64,000 bases of DNA from Stenotrophomonas raiganjensis (SeqCode) (GCF_030658505.1 NZ_JAUTXR010000173.1:62001-126000); one strand, 5' to 3'; positions 38,536 to 47,482 are shown, counted from the stretch's first letter. Made by a program: numbers and translations. Notes: generated by a model not told the origin, from the letters alone.

Positions 38536-39135
38536 TCAGCGCAGGCGCGACAACGGCAGGGCCAAGGCCAGCCAGGCCGCCCAGCAGGCGAACGCAAGCC
38601 GTTGTGCCAGTGGCGCCGGCAGCATGCCCTGCAGGGCGAAGGCCGCCAGTGCGGCTAGTCCACCACAGACGACCGCCACCCCGCCCAGGGTGCGGTCGTG
38701 CCCCTGGCGCAACTGCGAAATGCCCAGCAACAGGGTGCCGGCCACGAAACCCAGCACCCAGATCATCCAGGCGCTGGCATGCAGCTGGCTGGCCGGTCCA
38801 TGCAGGTCATCCACGTCCAGTGGCAGCAGGCCCATCGCGGCGAACGCCAGGCCAGCCAGCAGCAGCATCTGGCTGCCGACCCGCGGCGCCCAGCCGGCCG
38901 TGGCGGGCAGCCGCCGGCGCAGGCACCCGGCCACCGCTGCCGCCAGCACACCGGGCAGCACGAAGCCGAGCAGATTGAAGGCCAGCGCATGCGGTACGCC
39001 CTGCGCACCCAGCAGGGCGACCGGGTGCCGCGCCTGTGCATAGCCATCCAGGCCCGCGCCGAAGCCCACTACCGAGGCACCGAACAACAGGGCCGCCGCC
39101 AGCCCCAGGCCACGCTCGTATCCGCGCAAGGTCAT
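38536..39135 (-). CDS. DUF998 family membrane protein
   Basis: 199 residues with six hydrophobic segments, beginning MTLRGYERGLGLAAALLFGA. The pattern (loop with HALAFNLLGFVLPGVL, then QMLLLAGLAFAAMGLLPLD) matches the DUF998 family of small six-helix proteins of unknown function. A second DUF998 protein of similar size is encoded at 59679-60296. The longer upstream frame is arginine-rich and unlikely. It stands alone between leuS and a small secreted protein gene on the opposite strand. Confidence 0.8.
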   Translation of the reverse strand: MTLRGYERGLGLAAALLFGASVVGFGAGLDGYAQARHPVALLGAQGVPHALAFNLLGFVLPGVLAAAVAGCLRRRLPATAGWAPRVGSQMLLLAGLAFAAMGLLPLDVDDLHGPASQLHASAWMIWVLGFVAGTLLLGISQLRQGHDRTLGGVAVVCGGLAALAAFALQGMLPAPLAQRLAFACWAAWLALALPLSRLR

Positions 39136-39298
39136 CCGAAAGATCCGCACCGCCAATGAATGAAGGAGCGGATTGTCGCGTCCCCGCCGCCCCGGCGCCA
39201 AGGGCACGCATTTCGATATCGTCCGATTCCAGTGGCGATCACGCGTGAAGACGATGTGAAGCGCGGCAACCCGCCACGTTCTGACCACAGGAATCATC

Positions 39299-39565
39299 AT
39301 GCGCAGCGCCATCGCCCGCCGCATCGTCGTCGCTACCGCCCTGACCTTCGGTACCGCCGCATCCGCCCATGCAGCCGACTACATCTGCTATGCCAAGGTA
39401 GGCCCGGCCTCCAACCCGCAGAACAGCGGCACGCTGGGCGGCCTGGTGCAGGCCGAGAACCGGCAGGCCGCAGAAGCCCAGTACCTGGTCCGCGCCTCGC
39501 AATCGCGCCCGGTGCTGACCGGCCGGTGGGTGGTGCATGACGTGACCTGCAAGCCGACCCACTGA
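39299..39565 (+). CDS. Small secreted protein of unknown function
   Basis: 88 residues. A signal peptide (IVVATALTFGTAASAHA) with a cleavage site after AHA leaves a mature peptide of about 63 residues. It has two cysteines, one near each end (DYICYAKV and HDVTCKPTH), suited to a single disulfide, and a middle Gln/Ala-rich helix (QAENRQAAEAQYLVR). I do not recognise the family. A hairpin terminator follows, so it looks like an independent gene. Confidence 0.65.
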   Translation: MRSAIARRIVVATALTFGTAASAHAADYICYAKVGPASNPQNSGTLGGLVQAENRQAAEAQYLVRASQSRPVLTGRWVVHDVTCKPTH

Positions 39566-39572
39566 GCAGCAC

Positions 39573-39592
39573 AGCGGGCCGCAAGGCCCGCT
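39573..39592 (+). terminator. Hairpin after the small secreted protein gene
   Basis: AGCGGGCC-GCAA-GGCCCGCT, an eight-bp stem with a stable tetraloop, ending in TTCCC. Only a short T tract. Confidence 0.6.
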
Positions 39593-39692
39593 TCCCGCCC
39601 CGAGCGGGTGGACAGGGGGGAAGCCCAGGGTTGAGACCGACACCGATCGCCACCATAGAATCGGTCTCCAGACGCCAGACGATGCTTCCCCC

Positions 39693-40550
39693 ATGACCGA
39701 AACGACCTACGTATTCGACGCCACCACTGCGACCTTCGAGGCCGAAGTCCTGCAGAAGTCGCTGCAGACGCCGGTGCTGGTCGACTTCTGGGCCACCTGG
39801 TGCGGACCGTGCAAGACCCTGGGGCCGATGCTGGAAAAGCTGGCCGCCGAGTACAACGGCGCCTTCGAGCTGGCCAAGGTCGACGTCGACAAGGAGCAGC
39901 AGATTGCCGCCGCGTTCCAGATCCGCTCCGTGCCAACCGTCTTCCTGGTCAAGGGCGGCCAGCTGGTGGATGGCTTCCCCGGCGCCATTCCGGAAGGCCA
40001 GTTGCGCGAATTCCTCGCCCAGCACGGCATCGTGCCGGCTGACGTCGGTGACACCGCTGCCGAAGATGAAGCACCGCTGGACCCGCAGGCACAGGTGGAT
40101 GTGCTGCGCGCGCAGATCGCCGCCGAGCCTGACAAGGATGAGCTGAAGCTCGACCTGGCCCTGGCCCTGCTGCAGATCGGCGGTGTGGACGAGGCCGGCA
40201 CGCTGATCGACGGCCTGCCCGCCAACCTCGCCACCGACGACCGCGCCGTGCGCGCCCGCGCCCGCCTGTCTTTCGCCGCCGCGCTGAAGGACGCTCCCGC
40301 TGCCGAAGTACTGGACGCGCGCATTGCCGCCGATGGCAAGGACCTCAAGGCCCGCCACCTGCGCGGCGTGCAGTTGCTGCTGGGCGGCCACGATGAGGCC
40401 GCGCTGGCGCAGTTCCTGGAAATGCTGCGGATCGACCGTGCATTCGAGGAAGGACTGCCGCGCAAGGCCCTGATCGATGCCTTCAATGTGATCTCCGACG
40501 AGGACCTGGTCGGCCAGTACCGTCGGCGGATGGCCTCCCTGCTGTTCTGA
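39693..40550 (+). CDS. cnoX: Thioredoxin-family chaperone-like protein (CnoX/YbbN)
   Basis: 285 residues: a thioredoxin domain (1-110) fused to a TPR-like helical C-terminal half (about 120-285). E. coli CnoX holds chlorine-damaged proteins and hands them to DnaK and GroEL. The E. coli active site is SQHC and is redox-inactive; here it is WCGPC, so this member should also reduce disulfides, as reported for the Caulobacter type. The TPR half has repeated A-L-x-L pairs (ELKLDLALALLQIGGVDEA). A possible -10 element (TAGAAT, 39655-39660) precedes it. Confidence 0.9.
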   Translation: MTETTYVFDATTATFEAEVLQKSLQTPVLVDFWATWCGPCKTLGPMLEKLAAEYNGAFELAKVDVDKEQQIAAAFQIRSVPTVFLVKGGQLVDGFPGAIPEGQLREFLAQHGIVPADVGDTAAEDEAPLDPQAQVDVLRAQIAAEPDKDELKLDLALALLQIGGVDEAGTLIDGLPANLATDDRAVRARARLSFAAALKDAPAAEVLDARIAADGKDLKARHLRGVQLLLGGHDEAALAQFLEMLRIDRAFEEGLPRKALIDAFNVISDEDLVGQYRRRMASLLF

Positions 40551-40607
40551 ACGGGAACGCACTTCGTTCAGAATCCCTGCACTGAACGCGGGCAATAATG
40601 CCCGGGA

Positions 40608-40627
40608 TGGCGGCCATAGGGCCGCCA
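40608..40627 (+). other. Leader hairpin upstream of the LysM-FecR gene
   Basis: TGGCGGCC-ATAG-GGCCGCCA forms an eight-bp stem in the 182-base gap between cnoX and the LysM-FecR gene; a weaker GGGC-AATAAT-GCCC precedes it. I do not recognise a riboswitch. Confidence 0.4.
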
Positions 40628-40732
40628 CGATCCGTTCGGGGGGATGAGGTCGGGGCCATGGGGTCTTGCAGCTGCGCCCCCGCATTGCCGGGATTGCAAA
40701 CTGTGACCTTCGTCCGCTCGCTGTTGTTCGCC

Positions 40733-42358
40733 ATGCGCTTCCAGGGTGCGCTTCTGTGCGCCCTCCTCCTGCTGCCCGGCCTGGCCGGGGCCCAGGACTG
40801 GAACTACCGGGTCCGCCCCGGCGATACCCTGTGGGACCTGGGCGGCCTGTACCTCAAGCCGACCGTGCGCTGGCAGCAGCTGCAGCAGCACAACCGCATC
40901 GACAATCCCTACCAGCTGCCGCCCGGGCAGCTGCTGCGCTTCCCGATCAGCTGGCTGCGCATCGAGCCGGCGCCGGCGCGCGTGCTGTCAGTGCGAGGCA
41001 AGGTCGAACTGTCCGGCGCCGATGGCAGCGCCACCCGCGCCATCCAGGCCGGCGAGCAGCTGCGCATCGGTGATACGGTGCAGACCGAGGGCGAATCCAG
41101 CATCACGCTTGAGTTCGCCGATGCCTCGCGCCTTCAGCTGCGCGAACACTCGCGCCTGCGCCTGGACCAGCTCAGCCGCTACGGCCATACCGGCATGGTC
41201 GACACCCGCCTGCGCCTGCAGCAGGGGCGCGCCAGCAACCGCGTGACACCGGCCCGCGGCCCGGCGTCGCGCTACATCATCGATGCCCCCACCGCCACCA
41301 GCAGCGTGCGCGGCACCGTGTTCCGGGTCAGTGCCGGCGACACCGGCCAGGTCGCGGCCACCGAGGTCCTGCAGGGCAAGGTGCAGGTCGGCAACACCCA
41401 CGGCCAGCGCCTGGTCCGGCCAGGACAGGCCACCCGCAGCGGCAGCGCGGCAGCAGCTCCGAGCGCAGTCTCCGAGCTGCTGCCGGCCCCGGCACTGCGC
41501 AAGGATGAGCTGCGCCTGGCACCGCTGCCGACCCGGCTGGCCTGGGACCCGGTCGCCGGGGCCGCGCATTACCGTGTAGAAGTGGTGCAGGCGGACACCC
41601 CGGAAATCCTCTTGTTTGCCGCAACCACCACCGGCACCCAGCTGGCAATCGGCGACCTGCCGCCCGGTCAACTGCGCATCCTGCTGCGCGCGGTCGACGC
41701 GCAGGGCGTGGAAGGCCTCGACGCCAGCGCCGACTTCGAACTCAGCGATCAGCCTCCGCCGCCGTTGACCGTGTCGCCGTTGCACGGGCAGACGATCAAC
41801 AGTGACCGTCCGCGCTTCCGCTGGAGCCAGGCCCCCGGTGCGCACAGCAGCGTGCTGCAGATCGCCGCCGAGCCGAGCTTCGTGCAGCCGCTGCAGGAAC
41901 AGACGACCCGCGGCACCGACCTGCGCCTGGCGCAGCCTCTGCCGCCGGGCCAGTATTTCTGGCGCGTGGCCTCGCGCGATGGCAATGGCCACCAGGGCCG
42001 CTACGGCCAGGCCCTTCCACTGCAGCTGAACAACGACCCGGTCGATCCGGCGCTGCAGCCGCCCGAGGCCGCACACGGTCAACTCACCCTGCGCTGGCAG
42101 GCCGGCAGTGAAGGCCAGCAGTACCGGGTACAGGTGGACCGTCGTGGCGACTTCAGGGCACCGCTGGTGGACCAGACCGTCGCCGAGCCGCAGGTCAGCT
42201 TCAAGCGGCCGTGGAGCGGGACCCTGCATGTGCGCGTGCAGTACATCGACGACGATGGTCATGCCGGCGAGTACTCCCCGGCCCAGCAGATCAAGCTGCC
42301 CTGCCGCACCTGCTACGGCGCAGGCGGTGGCGCCCTGCTGCTGTGGCTGTTGTTATGA
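40733..42358 (+). CDS. LysM and FecR domain periplasmic protein
   Basis: 541 residues. A signal peptide (MRFQGALLCALLLLPGLAGA) leads into a LysM domain (YRVRPGDTLWDL near residue 30) for peptidoglycan binding. The FecR domain follows (RVLSVRGKVEL to TSSVRGTVFRVS, about residues 84-200), then fibronectin-like repeats with recurring WRVA and FRW segments, and a short C-terminal hydrophobic end. The start at 40733 is preferred to GTG 40703 because it begins exactly at the signal. Its stop overlaps the start of a CHASE2-GGDEF cyclase (ATGA), so the pair forms one unit; the periplasmic protein may modulate the cyclase's sensor. Confidence 0.88.
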   Translation: MRFQGALLCALLLLPGLAGAQDWNYRVRPGDTLWDLGGLYLKPTVRWQQLQQHNRIDNPYQLPPGQLLRFPISWLRIEPAPARVLSVRGKVELSGADGSATRAIQAGEQLRIGDTVQTEGESSITLEFADASRLQLREHSRLRLDQLSRYGHTGMVDTRLRLQQGRASNRVTPARGPASRYIIDAPTATSSVRGTVFRVSAGDTGQVAATEVLQGKVQVGNTHGQRLVRPGQATRSGSAAAAPSAVSELLPAPALRKDELRLAPLPTRLAWDPVAGAAHYRVEVVQADTPEILLFAATTTGTQLAIGDLPPGQLRILLRAVDAQGVEGLDASADFELSDQPPPPLTVSPLHGQTINSDRPRFRWSQAPGAHSSVLQIAAEPSFVQPLQEQTTRGTDLRLAQPLPPGQYFWRVASRDGNGHQGRYGQALPLQLNNDPVDPALQPPEAAHGQLTLRWQAGSEGQQYRVQVDRRGDFRAPLVDQTVAEPQVSFKRPWSGTLHVRVQYIDDDGHAGEYSPAQQIKLPCRTCYGAGGGALLLWLLL

Positions 42359-43980
42359 GGCGTTCCCCGCTGCCATGGTCGAAGCGCATCCTGCTGGCGC
42401 TGCTGGCCGGCGTGCTGACCGTCATCGCCAGCCAGGGCCAATGGCTGTGGCGGCAGGATGAAGCCGCCTACGATGCCATGGTCGGCAACTGGGACTATCG
42501 CCCCGATCCAAGCGTGCTGATCGTGGCGATCGACGAAGGCAGCCTGCAGCGCATCGGCCAGTGGCCGTGGCCGCGCTCGATCCACGCACGCCTGCTGGAT
42601 CGCCTGACCGATGCCGGCGCCGAGCGCGTCGCGCTGGACCTGATGCTGTCCGAGCCGGACCGCCGCGACAGCCGCCAGGACGAGGCGCTGGCCGCGGCCA
42701 TCCGCCGCAATGGCCGGGTGGTGCTGCCGGTGCTGGCCGCGCCCGCGGCCGGTGATCGCATGGCCGAGGAAATGCTGCCGGTACCGCAGATTGCGGCCAG
42801 TGCCGCCGCCATCGGCCACACCGACGTTGAGGTGGACGGCGATGGCGTCGCCCGCGGCGTATACCTGCGCGCCGGGATCGGCCAGGCGCATTGGCCGGCG
42901 CTGGGCCTGGCGCTGGCCGACCTGCCGCCGGGCGCGGTGCACGGCCTGCCCGACCCCCATCCGGAGATCGGCTCGCCCTATCAATGGCGGCGCAACGATT
43001 ATGTGCGCGTGCGCTATGCCGGACCGCCCGAGCGCTTGCCGCAGGTGTCCTATGCCGACGTGCTCGATGGCCATGTGGACATGGCGATGCTGCATGGCCG
43101 CCGCGTCGTGGTGGGTATGACCGCCAGCGGCATCGCACCGCGGCTGCTGACCCCGACCACCCGCGAGTTCTGGATGAGCGGCAGTGAGTACCAGGCCAAC
43201 ATCGCTTCGATGCTGCTGCAGCACAAGCAGATCGATCTGCTGCCACGCCTCTGGCAGCACGCCATCAGCGGCGTGCTGGTGGCGCTGTGCGTGATCCTGC
43301 TCGGCCTGCGCCTGCCATGGCTTGCTGCGCTGTGCTCGCTGCCGCTTCCACCGCTGCTGAGCTGGCTGCTGTTGCGCGCCGGTGACCTGTGGTGGGCACC
43401 GGCCAGCGCCATGCTGGGCATCCTGCTGGTGCTGCTGGCCTGGGCGATCTGGCGAGTCTCGGCCTGGCACCGCCTAGCCAACCGCGATGCACTGACCGGT
43501 CTCGGCAACCGCCTGCGTTTCGAGCAGTCGCTGCAACAGGAATGCGATGCCGCGCGACGCAGTGGCAAGCCATTGAGCCTGGCGCTGATCGACGTTGACC
43601 ACTTCAAGCGCCACAACGACCGCCACGGCCACCAGGTCGGCGACCGCGTGCTGCGCGATGTCGCACGCTTGATCGGCGCGCATGCGCGGCGCCCGCGCGA
43701 CATGGCCGCACGCTACGGCGGCGACGAATTCGCACTGGTACTGCCGGATACACCGGCCGAAGGGGCACGCCGGGTGATCGAGGACCTGATCGCCTGCGTG
43801 CGCGCACTGCCGGCGCCAGGCGATGGCAGCGACGGCGCCGTCACCCTCACCATCGGCGTGTTCACCCGCGTGCCTGACGGCGACCTGCAGCCACACCATT
43901 TCGTGGAAGGCGCCGACACCGCCCTGTACCAGGCCAAGGCCAACGGTCGCGACGGGTACGTGATCGACGGCCAGCATTGA
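42355..43980 (+). CDS. CHASE2-domain diguanylate cyclase
   Basis: 541 residues. A CHASE2 sensor (about 35-330, with ALDLMLSEPDRRD) is bounded by an N-terminal helix and three membrane helices near residues 305-375. The GGDEF domain (about 380-541) makes cyclic di-GMP: the active loop is RYGGDEFAL, and an inhibitory RxxD (RPRD) lies five residues before GGDEF, so product inhibition is likely. The DVDHFKRHND segment supplies the metal Asp. The gene overlaps the LysM-FecR gene by four bases, which suggests co-translation and that the partner senses cell-wall or envelope state. Confidence 0.93.
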   Translation: MRRSPLPWSKRILLALLAGVLTVIASQGQWLWRQDEAAYDAMVGNWDYRPDPSVLIVAIDEGSLQRIGQWPWPRSIHARLLDRLTDAGAERVALDLMLSEPDRRDSRQDEALAAAIRRNGRVVLPVLAAPAAGDRMAEEMLPVPQIAASAAAIGHTDVEVDGDGVARGVYLRAGIGQAHWPALGLALADLPPGAVHGLPDPHPEIGSPYQWRRNDYVRVRYAGPPERLPQVSYADVLDGHVDMAMLHGRRVVVGMTASGIAPRLLTPTTREFWMSGSEYQANIASMLLQHKQIDLLPRLWQHAISGVLVALCVILLGLRLPWLAALCSLPLPPLLSWLLLRAGDLWWAPASAMLGILLVLLAWAIWRVSAWHRLANRDALTGLGNRLRFEQSLQQECDAARRSGKPLSLALIDVDHFKRHNDRHGHQVGDRVLRDVARLIGAHARRPRDMAARYGGDEFALVLPDTPAEGARRVIEDLIACVRALPAPGDGSDGAVTLTIGVFTRVPDGDLQPHHFVEGADTALYQAKANGRDGYVIDGQH

Positions 43981-44056
43981 CCTGTCTCACCGGGATGCAA
44001 CATACGCATGCGAATGGTTAGACTGGACGCCTTGCCCTGCACGCCCCTGGACCCCC

Positions 44057-44509
44057 ATGAACGCCCGCCTGTTCCGCTTCGGCATCAACCTCTGGCCGCC
44101 GTTCCTGTTCACCGGCATCCACGTCACCCGCATCAGTGCTGACTACCGGCAGATCGATGTCGAGCTGCGATTGCGGCCGTGGAACCGGAACTACGTCGGC
44201 ACCCACTTCGGCGGCAGCCTGTTCGCAATGACCGATCCGTTCTGGATGCTGGGCCTGTTGCACATCCTCGGGCGCGACTACTACGTGTGGGACCGCGCCG
44301 GCGCCATCGATTTCCTCAAACCCGGCCGCGGCACCGTGCGTACCTCGTTCCGTATCGATGACACCTTGCTGGACGAACTGCGCGCCGAAGCCGCCGGTGG
44401 TGACAAAGTACTGAAGTGGTTCAGCAACGACGTGGTCGATGAAAGCGGCGAAGTGGTCGCCCAGGTGCGCAAGCAGGTCTACCTGCGGTTGAAGCCACAC
44501 GCACGCTGA
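44057..44509 (+). CDS. DUF4442 / hotdog thioesterase-like protein
   Basis: 150 residues. The hotdog-fold pattern is visible in LRPWNRNYVGTHFGGSLFAM followed by a central helix and the strand GAIDFLKPGRGTVRTSF. Family members are thought to hydrolyse acyl-CoA thioesters; substrates are unknown. The sequence lacks an obvious catalytic Asp or Glu in the helix position used by the best-known thioesterases, so activity is uncertain. A -10-like TAGACT is found at 44020-44025. Convergent with the broken gene at 44517-45847. Confidence 0.85.
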   Translation: MNARLFRFGINLWPPFLFTGIHVTRISADYRQIDVELRLRPWNRNYVGTHFGGSLFAMTDPFWMLGLLHILGRDYYVWDRAGAIDFLKPGRGTVRTSFRIDDTLLDELRAEAAGGDKVLKWFSNDVVDESGEVVAQVRKQVYLRLKPHAR

Positions 44510-44516
44510 GCGCGCC

Positions 44517-45847
44517 TCAATCGCGCACCAACGCAGTCGACGCTGGCTCCGCCTGCATCGGCACCGACAGCCACGGGTTTTCATCAACACTGCGCGCTGG
44601 AGAGCGGCGAGGCACCTGCAGGCGGCGGCCATCGGCCGACAGCTGCGGCATCCGCACCGGTGAACGGAACTGCGCCGGCAGCCGCTGCAGTGCGTCCACC
44701 GGGTCGTCCGCCTGCTGCCGCAGCCAACGCTGCGCAGCCAACGCTGCGCAGCCAACAGTCGCAGCATCGCGGCGGCATCCTGAGTGCGTGACGAATAGGC
44801 CGGATAGACCGGGCCAGCGATATCAGTCAGCACGCAGCCCATGATGTTCGACAGGCAACCGAAATCGTGTTGCGGTGGCGCCGGCACCAGCAACGGGCGA
44901 TCCGCTTCCAGCGCCGCTGTGGCTGCCGCGCCGCAGGCCCAACCGAGATTGCCGGCCGCGCGCGCCAAAGTGCTGCTCCGATCCAGCACCAGGACGCCGC
45001 CGAATTCCCGGGCCGAGGACTGGATTGCGGCCTGGCTCATCGCATACTCGCCCTGCATCGCACGGCACAGGCTCTGCTCGTCGGCCTGCATTGGCTGCAT
45101 GGCCTGTTCGCACTCCGCCGGCAGCGGGTGGTCGGCAGGCAGTTCGACCAGCATGTCGGCCAGCAGCTGGGCATTGGCCTGGATCAGGCTCGCGCCGATG
45201 ATGCTCTCGATCAGATAGCTGCTACCGGGCACCAGCCGCCTTCCCAGCAGCAGCCCACGGCAGCTGCCGCGCAGGGCGCCGTCGATATCACCCTGCACGT
45301 AGGCCAGCGCGCGCGCGCTGGTGGCGTCCACCACCAGGCCATAGGTCGGCAACGGGACCAGGATGCCCTCGCCCTTCGGCTGGAACGGCGACACGAAATA
45401 GTCTGCTTCGGCCAGCTGATCCAGCCGCGCATGCAACTGCTGGTGGCCGGCGTGGGCGTCCACGAAGCGCTGCGGGGCTGCGCGGACCTGGGCGAGGCAG
45501 CCGCTGGCGGTCGGCCCGCAGCTGGCTGCAGCCCGCGAGCGCAGCTCGGCATGGTTGGCCACCAGGTGTGTCCAGCCGCCACTGCCACCTTGTGGATCGG
45601 CCTCCCATCGGCGCACGTCCTCGGCCAGCGCGTGCTCGCGCTGGCGGGTATCCAGGTCGTCGAACGGCAACGTCCACAGCAGCGCATAGCCATTGCGCCC
45701 GGCCACCGGCAGGCGTGCCTCCAGCCGCTGCTGCGCCTGCAGGCGCGATTCGGGCACCGGCCACATGCGCGAGGCACACCACACCACGATGGCCAGCACC
45801 AGCAGGCCCGCCAGGCCCCAGCCCAGTCCACGCAGAATCTTCAACAC
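44517..45847 (-). pseudogene. Membrane-anchored hypothetical protein with a frameshift
   Basis: The frame opens at a GTG (45847), preceded by GGAAGCT, and encodes one N-terminal membrane helix (GLAGLLVLAIVVWCASRMW) followed by a mostly helical domain with several Cys residues. Near 44740 the reading frame is broken by a tandem duplication of a 14-base unit (44721-44734 and 44735-44748). Removing one copy restores a single frame of 438 residues that ends at 44517 (…PASTALVRD). As it stands the original frame runs on with arginine/cysteine-rich nonsense to 44018, antisense to the DUF4442 gene. I do not recognise the family. Likely a recent lesion or a slippage switch. Confidence 0.75.
44721..44758 (+). 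repeat. 14-bp tandem repeat causing the frameshift
   Basis: CAGCCAACGCTGCG occurs at 44721-44734 and 44735-44748, followed by a partial third copy (CAGCCAAC, 44749-44756). The unit is not a multiple of three. Slippage by one unit would switch the frame of the overlying gene. Confidence 0.95.
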
Positions 45848-45910
45848 AGCTTCCCTTCCATGTGTCGTGCCGCAGTTGATCCCCCAGCGTAATCGACCGG
45901 CCGTGACCGC

Positions 45911-45916
45911 TACAAT
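45911..45916 (+). promoter_or_regulatory. Probable -10 element of a leaderless DUF502 transcript
   Basis: TACAAT is followed by GCGCGC and then the ATG at 45923, a six-base gap with no ribosome site. This is the clearest leaderless layout in the window. Confidence 0.55.
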
Positions 45917-45922
45917 GCGCGC

Positions 45923-46606
45923 ATGTCGCTCGAAGCCCCCGCCCTGGTTCCCCGCCCCTCCCTGCAGCGCCTGTTCCTGACCGGCCTGCTGACCCTGCTG
46001 CCGATCTGGCTGACCTGGGTCGTGGTCAAGTTCGTGTTCGTGCTGCTGTCGGGCATTTCCAGCCCATTGGTGGTGCCACTTTCCGAGCAGATCGCGACAA
46101 GCTTCCCGCACTATCTGGGCTGGGTCCGCGCCGAGTGGATCCAGGACACCATCGCGCTGCTGGCCACCCTGCTGGTGATCCTGGCGGTGGGCGTGGCCAG
46201 CCGCCGCGTGCTCGGCCAGCGCCTGCTGCGCTGGGTGGGCGCGATCATCAAGCGCATTCCGCTGGCCAGCATCATCTATGACAGCGCCAAGAAGCTGCTG
46301 GACATGCTGCAGACCGAACCGGGCAGCACCCAGCGCGTGGTGCTGATCGACTTCCCGCACCGCGACATGAAGTCGGTCGGGCTGGTGACCCGCGTGATCA
46401 AGGAACACGGCACCGATCGTGAGCTGGCGGCGGTATACGTGCCGACCACGCCGAACCCGACTTCCGGCTATCTGGAAATCGTGCCGGTGGAGCTGCTGAC
46501 CCCCACCGACTGGACCGTCGACCAGGCCATGAGCTTCATCATTTCCGGAGGTGCGGTGGCGCCGTCCAGCGTGCCCTTCACCCGCGCCGGCGAACGCAGC
46601 GAATGA
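45923..46606 (+). CDS. DUF502 family membrane protein
   Basis: 227 residues with two N-terminal membrane helices (FLTGLLTLLPIWLTWVVVKF and TIALLATLLVILAVGVA) and a C-terminal soluble domain. Conserved DUF502 segments include IKRIPLASIIYDSAKKLLDM, VVLIDFPHRDMKSVG and VYVPTTPNPTSGYL. Function is unknown. It overlaps the transporter gene downstream by four bases. Its promoter is leaderless by appearance. Confidence 0.88.
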   Translation: MSLEAPALVPRPSLQRLFLTGLLTLLPIWLTWVVVKFVFVLLSGISSPLVVPLSEQIATSFPHYLGWVRAEWIQDTIALLATLLVILAVGVASRRVLGQRLLRWVGAIIKRIPLASIIYDSAKKLLDMLQTEPGSTQRVVLIDFPHRDMKSVGLVTRVIKEHGTDRELAAVYVPTTPNPTSGYLEIVPVELLTPTDWTVDQAMSFIISGGAVAPSSVPFTRAGERSE

Positions 46607-47388
46607 CCCCGGCGCCGGTCGAGCGCCCGTTGCAGGACCGGGCAGTCCTGCTGTTCATCGTGCTGGCCGCGTTTTTCTGCGGCAATGCCGTACTGGCCGA
46701 GCTGATCGGGGTGAAGATCTTCGCGCTGGAAGACACGCTGGGGATCGACCCACTGAACTGGAACCTGTTTGGCCAGACCGGTTCGCTCAGCTTCACCGCC
46801 GGCACCCTGCTGTGGCCGGTGGTGTTCATCATGACCGACACCATCAACGAGTTCTTCGGCAAGCGTGGCGTGCGCTTCATCTCGTGGCTGGCCGTGGTAT
46901 TGATCGGCTATGGCTTCCTGTTCGCCTTCGCCGCGATTTCGCTGGCGCCGGCCAGCTGGTGGGTCACCTCGATGGACGGCCACGGCGTACCCGACTACCA
47001 GGCCGCATTCGCCGCAGTGTTCGGCCAGGGCATGTGGACCATCGCCGGCTCGCTGGTCGCGTTCCTGCTTGGCCAGCTGATCGATGTGGCGGTGTTCCAT
47101 CGCATCCGCCAGGCCACCGGCGAGCGCCACGTGTGGCTGCGTGCGACCGGGTCCACCGCGATCTCGCAGGTGGTGGACAGCTTCGTGGTGATCTGGATCG
47201 CCTTCGTGCTCGGCCCGCAGCACTGGCCGACCTCGCTGTTCCTGGCCGTCAGCAGCGTCAACTACATCTACAAGATGGGCTTTGCGATTGCCTTGATTCC
47301 GCTGCTGTACCTGATGCGACGGGCGATCACCCGCTATCTGGGCGCAGACCGGGCCGCCGCGCTGCGCGCCACCGCCGCGGCTGACTGA
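46603..47388 (+). CDS. Queuosine precursor transporter (YhhQ, DUF165)
   Basis: 261 residues with six membrane helices. YhhQ imports the 7-deazaguanine bases preQ0 and preQ1 used to make queuosine in tRNA. Conserved features include FFCGNAVLAELIGVKIFALE, WPVVFIMTDTINEFFGKRG (near residue 80) and STAISQVVDSFVVIWIAF. It overlaps the upstream DUF502 gene (ATGA), so the two are translated together. The pairing may be incidental; no que genes are nearby. Confidence 0.92.
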   Translation: MTPAPVERPLQDRAVLLFIVLAAFFCGNAVLAELIGVKIFALEDTLGIDPLNWNLFGQTGSLSFTAGTLLWPVVFIMTDTINEFFGKRGVRFISWLAVVLIGYGFLFAFAAISLAPASWWVTSMDGHGVPDYQAAFAAVFGQGMWTIAGSLVAFLLGQLIDVAVFHRIRQATGERHVWLRATGSTAISQVVDSFVVIWIAFVLGPQHWPTSLFLAVSSVNYIYKMGFAIALIPLLYLMRRAITRYLGADRAAALRATAAAD

Positions 47389-47482
47389 AGCCCCAGCGAC
47401 GGCAAGCTGACTGCGCCTTCACGCTGGCCGTACGCGGCCGGATCGTGCAAGCTCCACGGTCTGTGTTCCACGGAAGCTCCTG

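Noticed and set aside
40551..40732. Riboswitch in the LysM-FecR leader
   Set aside because: Two hairpins are present but no recognisable cyclic di-GMP or other riboswitch core, and no expression platform.
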